A DNA stretch of 42,560 nt from Pantoea sp. 1.19 (GCF_001922585.1 NZ_MRBS01000012.1:1-42560), one strand, 5' to 3'. Shown: positions 1 through 9,934, counted from the first letter of the stretch. A program made the numbers and translations. Notes: generated by a model from the sequence alone, not told the origin.

Positions 1-187
1 CGCCAATGCGTCCTGTGATGAACGCCCTGGTGAAAATGGTGCTGTTTGCTCAGCCAAAGATTTGGCTTAGTGGCTGCTCCTGACCCGCCATCTCCGGACA
101 GCTGTCGTAACGATGCCCGCTGCCGTCGGCATTCTCTCGGGAAGTAATATCCCGGCGCGCTGTGCGCGGGGAGTTGCATTGTAATGC

Positions 188-529
188 GTGAACGCAGTCA
201 ACGGGAGGTCGGGCGCAACTGACTCAACTGAGTCACTCGGTCAGATATGGACCGGCGCCCTGAGGCGTGCAGGCCGGCGTCACCGGACAGCATATCAGTC
301 ACGTCATACGTTCGTCTGCTGGGCTCTCTTCGCAGGCGCAAACCTGAACTACGCTGCATCGCAAAGGGCTCACTCAGATGCGCAGAGGGTATATCAGGTT
401 TATGGCGCCTGGATGTCAGAGAACAACACTGACCAGCTCTCGCTCATCAACACGAGAATGAGCGATCCTGTGCTACATACGTGCTCCACTAAAGGTGGTA
501 GTATTATAAACATCAACAGGTTCAGATAG
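188..529 (+). pseudogene. Phage tyrosine integrase, C-terminal fragment
   Basis: This is a 113-codon fragment opening with GTG and lacking the N-terminal arm-binding and core-binding domains of a roughly 350-400 aa lambdoid integrase. The visible part matches the end of the catalytic domain. AYQSRHTF corresponds to the HxxR box (first His replaced by Tyr, as in many lambdoid integrases). Then come a GANLNYAASQ helix and RAHSDAQ, where the usual GH of the MGH box reads AH. The nucleophile region is VYQVYGAWM, followed by DQLSLIN. Nothing upstream in positions 1-187 continues the domain, and no other phage gene is nearby, so it is probably non-functional. It lies immediately left of the convergent end of fliE and marks an old insertion beside the flagellar cluster. 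Family assignment rests on motif recognition only. Confidence 0.7.
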
Positions 530-537
530 TTATCTGC

Positions 538-849
538 CTAAACCTGCATATTCATGATATCGGTATACGCCTGCACCAGCTTGTTACGGACCTGAATGCC
601 CATCTGCATCGATACCGAGGATTTTTGCAGATCGATCATCACATCGTTCAGCGCCACGCCGGATTTGCCCAGCGAGAAATCCTGCGCCTGCTGCCGCGCG
701 CTTTGCTGTACGTCACTGATCTGCCCCAGCGCCGATTTTAGCGCGGCGGCAAAGTCCAGCTGCGCCCCACCCTCCGCGCTAACGCCCGACGCCTGACGGG
801 CGCCCAACGCCAGCTGCTGTACCACACCCTCAATGCCCTGAATGGCCAT
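538..849 (-). CDS. fliE: FliE, flagellar hook-basal body complex protein
   Basis: FliE is the 103-aa linker between the MS ring and the proximal rod. It is the first rod-type substrate exported by the flagellar type III apparatus, and the length matches the usual 104 aa. The conserved C-terminal helix is clear: LQKSSVSMQMGIQVRNKL, followed by VQAYTDIMNMQV at the C-terminus. The N-terminal half contains the family-typical Ala/Gln-rich helix around SALGQISDVQQSARQQAQ. A GGGGAG ribosome binding site lies five bases before the ATG at 849. The gene is transcribed away from fliF, as in E. coli, with about 240 bp of shared control region between them. Only the integrase scar lies downstream. Confidence 0.95.
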   Translation of the reverse strand: MAIQGIEGVVQQLALGARQASGVSAEGGAQLDFAAALKSALGQISDVQQSARQQAQDFSLGKSGVALNDVMIDLQKSSVSMQMGIQVRNKLVQAYTDIMNMQV

Positions 850-909
850 GCTGACTCCCCACGGAATAACCGATTAACGGCTGCAAAATTACCACAGCGC
901 GTAGCGGAC

Positions 910-953
910 AAAGGCGGTAATTAACTGCAAAAAAGCCACCTTATTCAGCCATC
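910..953. promoter_or_regulatory. Candidate FlhD4C2 site, fliE/fliF control region
   Basis: Two inverted half-sites resemble the FlhDC consensus (AATGGCAG-type outer ends). The left one (910-925) begins AAAGGCGGTAATT. The right one (about 938-953) ends TTATTCAGCCAT. They are separated by 12 bp, inside the 10-12 bp spacing known for FlhDC boxes. Another half-site-like AATGGCAGGTGATTAA occurs at 975-990. The sites lie between the divergent fliE and fliF starts, where class II flagellar promoters are expected. This is a pattern match only. Confidence 0.4.
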
Positions 954-1086
954 GAATTTTGGCACCGGGCAAATAATGGCAGGTGATTAAAGTGGAATTT
1001 TTTATCCAGGGCCGCTGCAGGGAGTCCGTTTTGCTTCGACTTAACCATACCACCGGGACCGTACACCGTTCAGGCAGGACAAGGTC

Positions 1087-2811
1087 ATGAATGCTACCGT
1101 TACGCCACACGCACCTAACGAGAAGAAAGGCTTCAGTGACCTTGTTGCGCGCCTGCGCGCCAACCCGCGCCTGAGCGGCATCGTTGCCGCCGCCGCCGCC
1201 ATTGCGGTGATCATCGCCCTGGTACTGTGGGCCAAACAACCCGATTATCGCGTGCTGTATAACAACCTTTCCGATGAAGACGGTGGCGCGATTGTCACCC
1301 AGCTGACGCAGATGAATATCCCTTACCGGTTTGACGACCGCGGCGGCGCACTGCTGGTACCGGCGGACAAGGTGCATGAGCTGCGCCTGCGTCTGGCGCA
1401 GCAGGGGCTGCCGAAAGGCGGCGCGGTAGGGTTTGAGCTACTGGATAAGGAGCAGTTCGGCATCAGCCAGTTTAGCGAGCAGGTGAATTATCAGCGCGCG
1501 CTGGAGGGGGAACTGGCCCGCACTATTGCCACCCTGGGGCCGGTTAAGAGCGTGCGGGTACACCTGGCGATGCCGAAGCCGTCGCTGTTTGTTCGCGAAC
1601 AGAAAGCACCGTCCGCATCGGTGACCCTGGCGCTACAGCCGGGGCGCGCGCTCGACGAGGGGCAGATCAGCGCTATCGTGCACATGGTCTCCAGCAGCGT
1701 CGCCGGCCTGCCGCCGGGAAACGTGACGGTAGTGGACCAGAGCGGGCGCCTGCTGACCCGCAGCGATAGCGCCGGTCGCGATCTGAACGATGCGCAGCTG
1801 AAGTATGCAACCGAGGTTGAGAGCCGCTATCAGCAGCGTATTGAAGCGATTCTGGCGCCGATTGTTGGCAGCGGTAACGTCCATGCGCAGGTTACCGCGC
1901 AGATCGACTTTGACCGCCGCGAGCAGACCGAAGAGCAATATAAGCCAAACAGCGACCCGGCCCAGGCGGCAATCCGCTCGCGCCAGACCAGCAGCAGCGA
2001 GCAGATTGGCAGTGGCCTGCCCGGCGGCGTGCCCGGCGCGCTCTCGAACCAGCCGGCGCCGGCCAACAGCGCGCCGATCGCCTCGCCGGCGGCGAACAGC
2101 GCGCCGGCGAGCGGCGCGGCAAACGGCCGCGCGGCGACCGCCGCCGGTAACGCAGCAACCTCGGCCAGCACCCGCGCCGGCAGCGTGCCGACGACCAGCC
2201 GCAGCGATAACACCACTAACTACGAAGTGGATCGCACCATTCGCCACACCAAAATGAATGTGGGCGCCGTTCAACGCCTCTCGGTGGCGGTGGTGGTGAA
2301 CTACCGCACCGATGACGCGGGGAAAGCGCTGGCGCTGAACGCCCAACAGCTGAAGCAGGTAGAGGCGCTGGCGCGCGAAGCGATGGGGTTCTCCAGCCAG
2401 CGAGGCGATAGCCTGAACGTGGTCAACTCACCGTTTACGCAGAGCGAGCCGGCCGGCGGCGAACTGCCGTTCTGGCAGCAAGAGCAGACCGTCGATCGCC
2501 TGCTGGATATCGGACGCTGGCTGCTGGTCGCGCTGGCGGCCTGGCTGCTGTGGCGCAAACTGGTGCGTCCGCAGCTGCAGCGCCGCAGCGAGGAGGCGAG
2601 CACGGTGGCGGAAGCTCACGCTCGCCGCCGCGAGCAGCGGGAGGATGCGGGAGTCAGCGTCACGCTGAGTAAAGATGAACTGAATAGCCAGCGTAAGTCG
2701 CAGCACCGGATGAGCGCCGAAATGATGACCCAGCGCATTCGCGAGATGTCAGAAAACGATCCGCGCGTCGTGGCGCTGGTCATTCGCCAGTGGATGAAGG
2801 ACGAACTATGA
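1087..2811 (+). CDS. fliF: FliF, flagellar MS-ring protein
   Basis: FliF builds the MS ring in the inner membrane, the platform for the C ring and export gate. The protein is 574 aa, slightly longer than the usual 550-560. The first membrane segment is around residues 28-47, followed by ring-building domains ([31 protein letters not shown]). Residues about 309-378 form an Ala/Pro/Ser/Asn-rich low-complexity insertion that explains the extra length. The second membrane segment is about residues 477-495, and the cytoplasmic FliG-binding tail ends in [17 protein letters not shown]. Its stop overlaps the fliG start in ATGA. It is first in the rightward fliFGHIJK unit and is preceded by the candidate FlhDC region. 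Confidence 0.97.
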   Translation: MNATVTPHAPNEKKGFSDLVARLRANPRLSGIVAAAAAIAVIIALVLWAKQPDYRVLYNNLSDEDGGAIVTQLTQMNIPYRFDDRGGALLVPADKVHELRLRLAQQGLPKGGAVGFELLDKEQFGISQFSEQVNYQRALEGELARTIATLGPVKSVRVHLAMPKPSLFVREQKAPSASVTLALQPGRALDEGQISAIVHMVSSSVAGLPPGNVTVVDQSGRLLTRSDSAGRDLNDAQLKYATEVESRYQQRIEAILAPIVGSGNVHAQVTAQIDFDRREQTEEQYKPNSDPAQAAIRSRQTSSSEQIGSGLPGGVPGALSNQPAPANSAPIASPAANSAPASGAANGRAATAAGNAATSASTRAGSVPTTSRSDNTTNYEVDRTIRHTKMNVGAVQRLSVAVVVNYRTDDAGKALALNAQQLKQVEALAREAMGFSSQRGDSLNVVNSPFTQSEPAGGELPFWQQEQTVDRLLDIGRWLLVALAAWLLWRKLVRPQLQRRSEEASTVAEAHARRREQREDAGVSVTLSKDELNSQRKSQHRMSAEMMTQRIREMSENDPRVVALVIRQWMKDEL

Positions 2812-3800
2812 GCCTGAGCGGAACGGAAAAGAGCGCCATTTTGCTGATGACCGTTGGTGAGGATCGCGCCGCCGAAGTCTTTAAACACCTCAGCACCCGC
2901 GAGGTTCAGCACCTCGGCGCGGCGATGGCCAATATGCGCCAGGTCTCCCACAAGCAGCTGACCGACGTGCTGGGGGAGTTTGAGACCGAGGCGGAGCAGT
3001 ACGCCGCGCTAAGCGTCAATGCCAATGAGTACCTGCGCAGCGTGCTGGTGAAGGCGCTGGGTGAAGAGCGGGCCGCCAGCCTGCTGGAGGATATCCTCGA
3101 AACCCGCGAAACCACCAGCGGTATGGAGACCCTCAACTTCATGGAGCCGCAGGCGGCGGCCGACCTGATCCGCGACGAGCATCCGCAGATCATCGCCACC
3201 ATTCTGGTGCACCTGAAGCGCGGTCAGGCGGCGGATATCATTGCCCTCTTCGACGAGCGTCTGCGCCACGATGTGATGCTGCGTATCGCGACCTTTGGCG
3301 GCGTGCAGCCGGCCGCGCTGGCCGAACTGACCGAGGTGCTGAATAACCTGCTGGACGGTCAGAACCTCAAGCGCGCGAAGATGGGCGGCATCCGTACCGC
3401 CGCCGAAATTATCAACCTGATGAAAACCCAGCAGGAAGAGGCGGTCATCGATGCGGTGCGCGAATTTGACGGCGAACTGGCGCAGAAGATCATCGACGAA
3501 ATGTTCCTGTTCGAAAACCTGGTCGACGTTGACGATCGCAGTATCCAGCGCCTGCTGCAGGAAGTGGAGTCGGAAGCGCTGCTGATTGCGCTGAAGGGCG
3601 CCGATCAACCGCTGCGCGAAAAATTCCTGCGCAATATGTCGCAGCGCGCGGCGGATATCCTGCGCGACGATCTCGCCACCCGCGGGCCGGTGCGCATGTC
3701 GCAGGTAGAAAACGAACAGAAAGCGATCCTGCTGATTGTCCGCCGCCTGGCGGAGAGCGGCGAGATGGTGATTGGCGGCAGCGAGGAAACCTATGTCTGA
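2808..3800 (+). CDS. fliG: FliG, flagellar motor switch protein
   Basis: FliG is the 330-aa rotor protein that couples the MS ring to FliM/FliN and transmits torque from MotA. I start it at 2808 ([12 protein letters not shown]), inside the ATGA overlap with fliF. An in-frame ATG 18 bp upstream has no family support. Visible landmarks are the N-terminal FliF-binding domain, the [13 protein letters not shown] middle-domain motif, the [14 protein letters not shown] linker region, and the C-terminal torque helix [19 protein letters not shown] with its charged residues intact. The C-terminus [16 protein letters not shown] is essentially enterobacterial. Its last eight bases overlap fliH. Confidence 0.97.
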   Translation: MSLSGTEKSAILLMTVGEDRAAEVFKHLSTREVQHLGAAMANMRQVSHKQLTDVLGEFETEAEQYAALSVNANEYLRSVLVKALGEERAASLLEDILETRETTSGMETLNFMEPQAAADLIRDEHPQIIATILVHLKRGQAADIIALFDERLRHDVMLRIATFGGVQPAALAELTEVLNNLLDGQNLKRAKMGGIRTAAEIINLMKTQQEEAVIDAVREFDGELAQKIIDEMFLFENLVDVDDRSIQRLLQEVESEALLIALKGADQPLREKFLRNMSQRAADILRDDLATRGPVRMSQVENEQKAILLIVRRLAESGEMVIGGSEETYV

Positions 3801-4494
3801 GTCACCCCTGGCCTGGCAGCGCTGGCAGCCTGACGATCTGCTGGGCACCCGTTCGCAGGCGGCGGACCCCGCTCCTCCCCGCGACACCGCACCGCTACCG
3901 CTGCACGTCGAGGCTGACCTCCAACAGCTGGCGCTGGGCGAGCTGCGCCAGCAGGCGCAGCAGGATGGACAGCGGCTTGGCTATCAGGAGGGGCAGCAGC
4001 AGGGGTTCAGCGACGGTCAAAAAGCCGGCTACGAGGCGGGCTATCAGCAGGGACTGGCCGAGGCGCTGCAGCAGCAGGCTCCGCATCAGGCGCGCCTGCA
4101 GCAGCTGGTCGCGGAGTTTCAGCACTCGCTGGACGCCCTCGACAGCGTGATCCCCTCGCGACTGATGCAGCTGGCGCTGGCCGCTGCCCGTCAGGTGCTG
4201 GGACAGCCGGCGGTGTGCGACGGCAGCGCCCTGCTGCGCCACATCCAGCAGCTGTTACAGCAGGAGCCGCTGTTCAGCGGCCGGCCGCAGCTGCGGGTGC
4301 ACCCTGACGATCTGCCGCGCATTGAGCAAAGCCTCGGCGCCACCCTCAGCCTGCACGGCTGGCGGTTACTCGCCGATAGCACGCTGCATCCCGGCGGCTG
4401 CAAGGTGAGCGCGGAAGATGGCGATCTGGATGCCAGCGTCGCTACCCGCTGGCACGAGCTCTGCCGACTGGCCGCGCCCGGTGAACGATCATGA
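3793..4494 (+). CDS. fliH: FliH, flagellar export ATPase regulator
   Basis: FliH is the 233-aa stator/negative regulator that tethers the FliI ATPase to the C ring and export gate. The start at 3793 ([16 protein letters not shown]) gives the family length (235 aa in E. coli) and overlaps fliG by eight bases. The centre carries the characteristic GxxxG-type repeat helix ([19 protein letters not shown], continuing AGYQQG) in a Gln-rich stretch. The C-terminal FliI-binding domain contains [10 protein letters not shown] and [20 protein letters not shown], a conserved signature of the FliH/HrpE/YscL family. The stop overlaps the fliI start in ATGA, suggesting translational coupling. Confidence 0.95.
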   Translation: MSESPLAWQRWQPDDLLGTRSQAADPAPPRDTAPLPLHVEADLQQLALGELRQQAQQDGQRLGYQEGQQQGFSDGQKAGYEAGYQQGLAEALQQQAPHQARLQQLVAEFQHSLDALDSVIPSRLMQLALAAARQVLGQPAVCDGSALLRHIQQLLQQEPLFSGRPQLRVHPDDLPRIEQSLGATLSLHGWRLLADSTLHPGGCKVSAEDGDLDASVATRWHELCRLAAPGERS

Positions 4495-5852
4495 CCGCCC
4501 GTCTCTCGCGCTGGCTGGGGGCGCTCGATCAGTTTGAAGCGCGGGTCAGTCGGGTAGCGGACGTGCGCCGCTACGGACGCCTGACCCGCGCCACCGGCCT
4601 GGTGCTGGAGGCCACCGGACTTCAGCTGCCGCTGGGTGCAACCTGCGTGATCGAACGGCTGGACGGTACGGCAGTCAGCGAAGTTGACAGCGAAGTGGTG
4701 GGATTTAACGGCCAGAAGCTGATGCTGATGCCGCTGGAGGACGTGGAGGGCATCCTGCCCGGTGCGCGGGTATTTGCCCGCAGCGACGGCGAGAGTCCCC
4801 AGAGTGGTAAACAGCTGCCGCTCGGCCCGGCCCTGCTGGGGCGCGTGCTGGACGGCAGTGGCCGCCCGCTGGATGGGCTGCCGCCACCGGATACCGGCTA
4901 CCGTGCCGCGTTGATCACTCCGCCGTTTAACCCGCTGCAGCGCACGCCGATTGTCGACGTACTGGATACCGGCGTGCGGGCGATCAACGCCCTGCTGACC
5001 GTGGGTCGCGGCCAGCGAATGGGACTGTTTGCCGGTTCCGGCGTCGGTAAAAGCGTCCTGCTGGGGATGATGGCGCGCTATACCCGCGCCGATGTGATCG
5101 TGGTCGGGCTGATTGGGGAGCGCGGCCGCGAAGTGAAAGATTTTATCGAAAATATCCTCGGCGTCGACGGACGCGCCCGCTCCGTGGTGATTGCCGCCCC
5201 GGCGGACGTTTCACCGCTGCTGCGGATGCAGGGCGCCGCCTATGCCACCCGCATTGCGGAAGACTTTCGCGACCGCGGACACCATGTGCTGCTGATCATG
5301 GATTCGCTGACCCGCTACGCCATGGCGCAGCGCGAAATTGCGCTGGCCATCGGCGAGCCTCCGGCCACCAAAGGCTATCCGCCGTCGGTGTTCGCCAAAT
5401 TGCCGGCACTGGTTGAGCGTGCCGGTAACGGTATTGACGGCGGCGGCTCGGTTACCGCGTTTTATACCGTGCTCACCGAGGGCGACGATCTGCAGGATCC
5501 CATCGCCGATGCCGCCCGCGCGATTCTGGATGGCCATGTGGTTCTCTCACGCCGGCTGGCGGAAGCCGGTCACTACCCGGCTATCGATATTGAAGCGTCA
5601 ATCAGCCGCGCGATGACCCACCTGGTCGACGACGCCCATTACCAGCGCGTCCGCCAGTGTAAACAGTGGCTCTCCAGCTGGCAGCGCAATCGCGATCTGA
5701 TAAGCGTGGGCGCCTACGCCGCCGGCAGCGATCCGACCCTCGATCGCGCCATCCAGCTCCGGCCGCAGCTGGAAGCCTTTTTACAGCAGGGAATTTTTGA
5801 GCGCAGCAGTTGGGACGAGGCCTGTGCCGCGCTCGACGCGCTGTTTACCTGA
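4491..5852 (+). CDS. fliI: FliI, flagellum-specific export ATPase
   Basis: FliI is a 453-aa F1-beta-like ATPase powering early steps of flagellar protein export. The Walker A motif AGSGVGKS is at residues 181-188. Further F1/T3SS signatures are [13 protein letters not shown], the Walker B region [20 protein letters not shown], and [18 protein letters not shown]. The [11 protein letters not shown] motif marks the C-terminal region. Length is close to E. coli FliI (457 aa). The start at 4491 sits in the ATGA overlap with fliH. Confidence 0.97.
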   Translation: MTARLSRWLGALDQFEARVSRVADVRRYGRLTRATGLVLEATGLQLPLGATCVIERLDGTAVSEVDSEVVGFNGQKLMLMPLEDVEGILPGARVFARSDGESPQSGKQLPLGPALLGRVLDGSGRPLDGLPPPDTGYRAALITPPFNPLQRTPIVDVLDTGVRAINALLTVGRGQRMGLFAGSGVGKSVLLGMMARYTRADVIVVGLIGERGREVKDFIENILGVDGRARSVVIAAPADVSPLLRMQGAAYATRIAEDFRDRGHHVLLIMDSLTRYAMAQREIALAIGEPPATKGYPPSVFAKLPALVERAGNGIDGGGSVTAFYTVLTEGDDLQDPIADAARAILDGHVVLSRRLAEAGHYPAIDIEASISRAMTHLVDDAHYQRVRQCKQWLSSWQRNRDLISVGAYAAGSDPTLDRAIQLRPQLEAFLQQGIFERSSWDEACAALDALFT

Positions 5853-5872
5853 ACTTGTCTGGAGTCATGCGC

Positions 5873-6316
5873 ATGCCACCACGTTCACCGCTGGACACTC
5901 TCCGATCGCTGGCGCAGAAAGACGTCGATGACGCGGCTCTGCGCCTGGGTGAAGTCCGCCGCGCCCGAGAGCAGGCTGATGAACAGCTGACGACGCTGCT
6001 CTCTTACCAGAATGAGTACCGTCATCAGCTCGACCTGACCCTGAGCGGCGGCATTACCAGCCACTGCTGGAACAACTACCACCAGTTTTTGACCACGCTG
6101 GAGCAGGCTATTGAGCAGCACCGCCAGCTGCTGAACCAGTGGAATCAGCGTCTGGAGCTGGCGCTGCAGCACTGGCGCGACAAGCAGAAACGGCTGAGTG
6201 CCTTCGATACCCTGCATACCCGCGCCGCCAGCGCCGCCCTGCTGGCGGAGAACCGTCTCGATCAGAAGCGCATGGATGAATTTGCCCAGCGCGCCAGCCA
6301 GAGGAACCGTGAATGA
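5873..6316 (+). CDS. fliJ: FliJ, flagellar export chaperone
   Basis: FliJ is a coiled-coil protein that sits in the FliI hexamer like the gamma subunit of F1 and couples export to the proton motive force. The frame stays open well upstream. I choose the ATG at 5873: its GGAG at 5861-5864 is eight bases away (the ATG at 5867 would be too close), and it gives exactly 147 aa, the E. coli length. The sequence is heptad-rich and Gln/Arg-rich throughout. The C-terminal half has WNQRLELALQHWRDKQKRL and LLAENRLDQKRMDEFAQRA, both strongly conserved. The stop overlaps the fliK start. Confidence 0.93.
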   Translation: MPPRSPLDTLRSLAQKDVDDAALRLGEVRRAREQADEQLTTLLSYQNEYRHQLDLTLSGGITSHCWNNYHQFLTTLEQAIEQHRQLLNQWNQRLELALQHWRDKQKRLSAFDTLHTRAASAALLAENRLDQKRMDEFAQRASQRNRE

Positions 6317-7491
6317 TCAATCTGCCGATGCTGACCGCGACGTCCGGACCGGCGGGGCAACCCGTTACCAGCGGAGGAGAAGCCGACCGCCAGTCCACCG
6401 CGCTGCCTGACGCCTTTCTGGCGCTGCTGGGCGATCGCCTGCGCGCCGCACCGCCGTCGGCGACGATCGCCGCCTCTGCCGAGCCGCGGTTGTCCGCCGC
6501 CGACCCGGCCGACACGTCCGCGCTGCCGGCGGAGTGGCAGACGCTGTTGAGCACGCTGGGCGATCCCGCCAGTCTGCAGGCACGGCTGCCGCCGCAAAGT
6601 ATTAAAGCCCGGCCGCACGCCGCCGATGATAACGATCGGGCCGACGCCGCGCGGCGCGGCGCGGTAGATCAGCAAGCGCTGCAGGCGCTGTTTGCCATGC
6701 TGCCGGTGGCCCCGCCTGCGGTAGCGCCACCGGCGGTAGCCGCCGGTGCGACTGCGCCCGTCGCCGACGCAGGCACGGCGACCCGCCGCGCAGGCGACCT
6801 GCTGACGAAGGCCGCCCCGCTGGCCGCACGCAGCGAGACCGGCGGCGCACCGGCGGCCGACGCAGCGGCAGATAGCGCGCGCGGGGCCAGCCCGCCATTG
6901 GCCGCGCTGGCCCCGCGCATCCGTGAAGAGGCGACGCCGGCGGCTCCGGTAGCGGCCGCGCAGTCAACGCCAGCGCTGCCCGCCGCTGGCAGTATGGGCG
7001 CGGTGGCCCAGCCCGCCGGCCCGGTGCCACCGCCGGTCACGGCCCAGCTGAGTGCCCAACTGGGCAGTCAGGCGTGGCAGCAGGGATTAAGCCAGCACAT
7101 TATGCTGTTTAGCCGCCAGGGACAGCAGAGCGCCGAGTTGAAGCTGCATCCGCAGGAGCTAGGTGCGATTCAGGTCAGTCTGACGCTGGACAATGATCAG
7201 GCGCAGCTGAGCCTGGTCAGCGGTCACGGCCAGGTCCGCGCCGCACTGGAGGCGGCGCTGCCCCACCTGCGCACCGCGCTGGCGGAGAGCGGCATTCAGC
7301 TGGGGCAGAGCAGCGTCAGCGGTGACGGCGCCTTCCAGCACGCGGCCTCCGGAGAGCGGCAGCAGGATCATCCGCCCTCACCGGCCGCCGCCCCGATAGC
7401 GGCCGCTGATGAGCCAGAGGCCACGCTGACGGTGCCCGCCTCCTTGCAGGCGCAGGTCTCAGGCCGCGGCGGCGTGGATATTTTCGCCTGA
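6313..7491 (+). CDS. fliK: FliK, flagellar hook-length control protein
   Basis: FliK is a secreted molecular ruler that switches export from hook to filament substrates. The protein is 392 aa. The N-terminal two thirds are Ala/Pro-rich and poorly conserved, as usual for FliK. The C-terminal switch domain is clear: SAELKLHPQELGAIQVSLTL, then QAQLSLVSGHGQVRAALEAA and LPHLRTALAESGIQLGQSSV. The start at 6313 overlaps the fliJ stop (ATGA). The very GC-rich repetitive coding produces long spurious reading frames on the other strand. The last 50 residues after the switch domain are Pro/Ala-rich. Confidence 0.93.
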   Translation: MINLPMLTATSGPAGQPVTSGGEADRQSTALPDAFLALLGDRLRAAPPSATIAASAEPRLSAADPADTSALPAEWQTLLSTLGDPASLQARLPPQSIKARPHAADDNDRADAARRGAVDQQALQALFAMLPVAPPAVAPPAVAAGATAPVADAGTATRRAGDLLTKAAPLAARSETGGAPAADAAADSARGASPPLAALAPRIREEATPAAPVAAAQSTPALPAAGSMGAVAQPAGPVPPPVTAQLSAQLGSQAWQQGLSQHIMLFSRQGQQSAELKLHPQELGAIQVSLTLDNDQAQLSLVSGHGQVRAALEAALPHLRTALAESGIQLGQSSVSGDGAFQHAASGERQQDHPPSPAAAPIAAADEPEATLTVPASLQAQVSGRGGVDIFA

Positions 7492-7643
7492 TCGGGGCAA
7501 ACGCCCAAGGTGATGGCAAAACGCCTGCCTGTTCTCCGTATTGAACGGGGCCTGGCGCCGGATAATACCCGGGCAAGCAGGGATTCCGGAATGGCGTCAG
7601 GCGATATCCGTAACCTTTAAACACACAGGAAGTTACCGCGACT
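7492..7643 (+). promoter_or_regulatory. fliK-fliL gap, likely promoter region of fliLMNOPQR
   Basis: This is the only sizeable gap inside the rightward flagellar block. It holds GC-rich inverted elements (ACGGGGCC, TGGCGCCGG), a GATAAT -10-like hexamer at 7561-7566, and two FlhDC half-site-like strings: GATGGCAAAACGCC near 7512 and AATGGCGTCAGGCGAT near 7590. In E. coli fliL starts its own FlhDC-dependent operon, so a class II promoter is expected here. No single promoter can be fixed by eye. Confidence 0.35.
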
Positions 7644-8126
7644 ATGTCTGATAACGCAAAAGCCAAAGGCGGCAAGCGCCGCCTGCTGGTACCGCTGGTG
7701 CTGATTATCTCCGTTGCCGCATTAGCCGGGGCGGGATACGCCGGGTGGCGGATGTTTTACGCCCCCGCTCATCCCACGGAGCCGGCCCGGACGGAATCGC
7801 CCGCGCCGCCGGTCTTTTTTGCCCTGGATACCTTCACCGTCAACCTGGTCAATGAGGAGAACGACATGGACCGGGTGCTGTATGCCGGCTTCACGCTGCG
7901 CCTGCCGGATGAGGAGACCCGTCGTCGGATGAACGATTACCTGCCGGAGATCCGCAGCCGCCTGCTGCTGCTGCTGTCACGACAGAACGCCGTCGCGCTG
8001 GCCAAAGAGACGGGAAAACAGCAGCTGGTGACCGAGATTAAACAGGTGCTGGCGCCGCCGCTGGTTAAAGGTCAACCCGAACAGATCGTAAACGACGTGC
8101 TGTTTACGGCGTTTATCTTGCGATGA
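7644..8126 (+). CDS. fliL: FliL, flagellar basal body-associated protein
   Basis: FliL is a 160-aa single-pass inner membrane protein that surrounds and stabilises the stator units (E. coli 154 aa). A basic N-terminus (AKAKGGKRR) is followed by one membrane segment, [20 protein letters not shown], and a periplasmic domain. The family signature is [17 protein letters not shown], followed by the [20 protein letters not shown] region. It ends in [18 protein letters not shown] sequence. It begins the second rightward flagellar unit. The fliM ATG follows nine bases after the stop. Confidence 0.95.
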   Translation: MSDNAKAKGGKRRLLVPLVLIISVAALAGAGYAGWRMFYAPAHPTEPARTESPAPPVFFALDTFTVNLVNEENDMDRVLYAGFTLRLPDEETRRRMNDYLPEIRSRLLLLLSRQNAVALAKETGKQQLVTEIKQVLAPPLVKGQPEQIVNDVLFTAFILR

Positions 8127-8135
8127 TGGACAGCT

Positions 8136-9143
8136 ATGGGCGATAACATTCTTTCACAGGCGGAAATCGACGCGCTGCTGAACGGTGACAGTGACGCCGC
8201 GGCAGATGAGAGTCCGTTACAACCGGGCGACAATGAGATTCGCCCCTACGATCCCAACACCCAGCGCCGCGTAGTCCGCGAGCGGCTGCAGGCGCTGGAG
8301 ATCATTAATGAGCGCTTTGCGCGCCATTTCCGCATGGGGCTGTTTAACCTGCTGCGCCGCAGTCCGGATATCTCGGTCGGCGCGGTCAAGATTCAGCCCT
8401 ATCACGAGTTCGCCCGCAATTTACCGGTGCCCACCAACCTGAACCTGATTCATTTGAAGCCGCTGCGCGGCACGGCGCTGCTGGTGTTTTCTCCCAGCCT
8501 GGTATTTATCGCCGTGGATAACCTGTTCGGCGGTGACGGACGGTTTCCCACCAAAGTGGAAGGCCGCGAGTTTACCCATACCGAACAGCGGGTGATTCGG
8601 CGCATGCTGAAGCTGGCGCTGGATGCCTACAGCGATGCCTGGCGGGCGATCTATCCGCTGGAGGTGGAGTATGTGCGCTCTGAGATGCAGGTAAAATTTA
8701 CCAACATTACCACCTCGCCCAATGACATCGTGGTCACCACGCCGTTTCAGGTGGAGATTGGTAATTTAATGGGGGAGTTCAATATCTGTATCCCCTTTTC
8801 CATGATCGAGCCGCTGCGTGAACTGCTGGTGAATCCACCGCTGGAAAACTCCCGCCAGGAGGATGAAAGCTGGCGCGATAACCTGGTGCAGCAGGTGCAA
8901 CATTCGGAGCTGGAGCTGGTGGCCAATTTTGCCGATGTGTCACTCCGTCTGTCGCACATTTTAGCGCTGAAGCCGGGCGATGTGCTGCCGATAGAGAAGC
9001 CCGATCGGGTGATCGCCCACGTGGACGGCGTACCGGTGCTGACCAGTCAGTACGGCACGGTAAACGGTCAGTACGCGCTGCGCGTAGAACAGTTGATTAA
9101 CCCGATGTTGAATTCGCTGAATGAGGAACAGCCCGATGAGTGA
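8136..9143 (+). CDS. fliM: FliM, flagellar motor switch protein
   Basis: FliM is the 335-aa C-ring protein that binds phospho-CheY and reverses motor rotation. Residues 5-15 (ILSQAEIDALLNG) are the CheY-P-binding peptide. The middle domain has the NLFGGDGRFP motif, and the C-terminal SpoA domain (SELELVANFADVSLRLSHIL, GDVLPIEKPDRV) pairs with FliN. Length equals the E. coli protein within one residue. It overlaps fliN by eight bases. Confidence 0.97.
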   Translation: MGDNILSQAEIDALLNGDSDAAADESPLQPGDNEIRPYDPNTQRRVVRERLQALEIINERFARHFRMGLFNLLRRSPDISVGAVKIQPYHEFARNLPVPTNLNLIHLKPLRGTALLVFSPSLVFIAVDNLFGGDGRFPTKVEGREFTHTEQRVIRRMLKLALDAYSDAWRAIYPLEVEYVRSEMQVKFTNITTSPNDIVVTTPFQVEIGNLMGEFNICIPFSMIEPLRELLVNPPLENSRQEDESWRDNLVQQVQHSELELVANFADVSLRLSHILALKPGDVLPIEKPDRVIAHVDGVPVLTSQYGTVNGQYALRVEQLINPMLNSLNEEQPDE

Positions 9144-9543
9144 AACCAGTAAATCTTCCGATGACAACACCGCTGCGGACGATCTGTGGGCTGAAGCGAT
9201 GAAAGAGCAGTCAGAAAGCGCCGCGCCCGCGGGCGACGCCGTGTTTAAGCACTTTGAATCCTCTGCCACCAGCGGATCGCCGCAGGATATCGACCTGATT
9301 ATGGATATCCCGGTTAAGCTGACCGTCGAGCTGGGCCGTACCAAGATGACCATTAAAGAGCTGCTACGTCTGACGCAGGGATCGGTGGTGGCGCTGGATG
9401 GCCTCGCCGGAGAGCCACTGGATATCCTGATCAACGGCTATCTGATCGCCCAGGGCGAAGTGGTGGTGGTCGCCGACAAGTATGGCGTGCGCATCACCGA
9501 CATCATTACGCCGTCTGAACGCATGCGCCGGTTGAGCCGCTAA
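9136..9543 (+). CDS. fliN: FliN, flagellar motor switch protein
   Basis: FliN is a 135-aa SpoA-fold C-ring component that also docks the FliH-FliI export complex. I use the internal ATG at 9136 (MSETSKSSDDNTAADDLW), which gives the family length (E. coli 137 aa). The upstream ATG at 9121 lies inside fliM with no added homology. The acidic N-terminal segment is followed by the SpoA core IMDIPVKLTVELGRTKMTIK, the GSVVALDGLAGEPLDILING turn, and the GEVVVVADKYGVRITDII strand. Confidence 0.96.
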   Translation: MSETSKSSDDNTAADDLWAEAMKEQSESAAPAGDAVFKHFESSATSGSPQDIDLIMDIPVKLTVELGRTKMTIKELLRLTQGSVVALDGLAGEPLDILINGYLIAQGEVVVVADKYGVRITDIITPSERMRRLSR

Positions 9544-9544
9544 C

Positions 9545-9934
9545 ATGAACACTGCGCCAACCCCCAGCACCTCCCTTCCCGTCGCCGGCCACGCGCCCAC
9601 CTCCGGCGCCATGCTGACCCAGGTCAGCAGCGTACTGGCCGGCATTATCCTGCTGATTCTGTTTGCCGGCTGGCTGGTGAAACGGCTGGGCTTTGCCGGT
9701 AAACGCGCCGGACGCCAGGCGTTGAACATCAGCGCCAGCTGCCAGCTGGGCGCTCGCGAGCGGGTGGTGGTAGTGGACGTGGAGGGCGCGCGCCTGGTGC
9801 TGGGCGTCACGCCGCAGCACATTACGCATCTGCACACGCTGCCCGCGGCCAGTCCGCCCTCCCCGGTCACCGGGCCGGAGGCAAAACCGGACTTTCGCCA
9901 GCTGCTCAGCGCACTGAAACGAGGACGTTCATGA
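9545..9934 (+). CDS. fliO: FliO, flagellar export gate assembly protein
   Basis: FliO is a small bitopic membrane protein that scaffolds FliP oligomerisation during export gate assembly. It is 129 aa, with a short Pro/Ser/Thr-rich N-terminus, one membrane segment ([20 protein letters not shown]), and a cytoplasmic domain whose [20 protein letters not shown] core is the family hallmark, followed by [16 protein letters not shown]. It starts one base after the fliN stop and overlaps fliP by four bases. Confidence 0.93.
   Translation: MNTAPTPSTSLPVAGHAPTSGAMLTQVSSVLAGIILLILFAGWLVKRLGFAGKRAGRQALNISASCQLGARERVVVVDVEGARLVLGVTPQHITHLHTLPAASPPSPVTGPEAKPDFRQLLSALKRGRS

Noticed and set aside
1633..2346. 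Long reading frame antisense to fliF (237 codons)
   Set aside because: Arises from GC-rich codon bias of fliF; Arg/Ala/Val-rich low-complexity product, no ribosome binding site or family features.
3009..3887. 292-codon reading frame antisense to fliG
   Set aside because: Shadow of the strongly supported fliG/fliH genes; Gln/His/Arg-rich composition typical of antisense frames.
6602..7040. Reading frames antisense to fliK
   Set aside because: Mirror image of the Ala/Pro-rich FliK linker; no coherent protein features.
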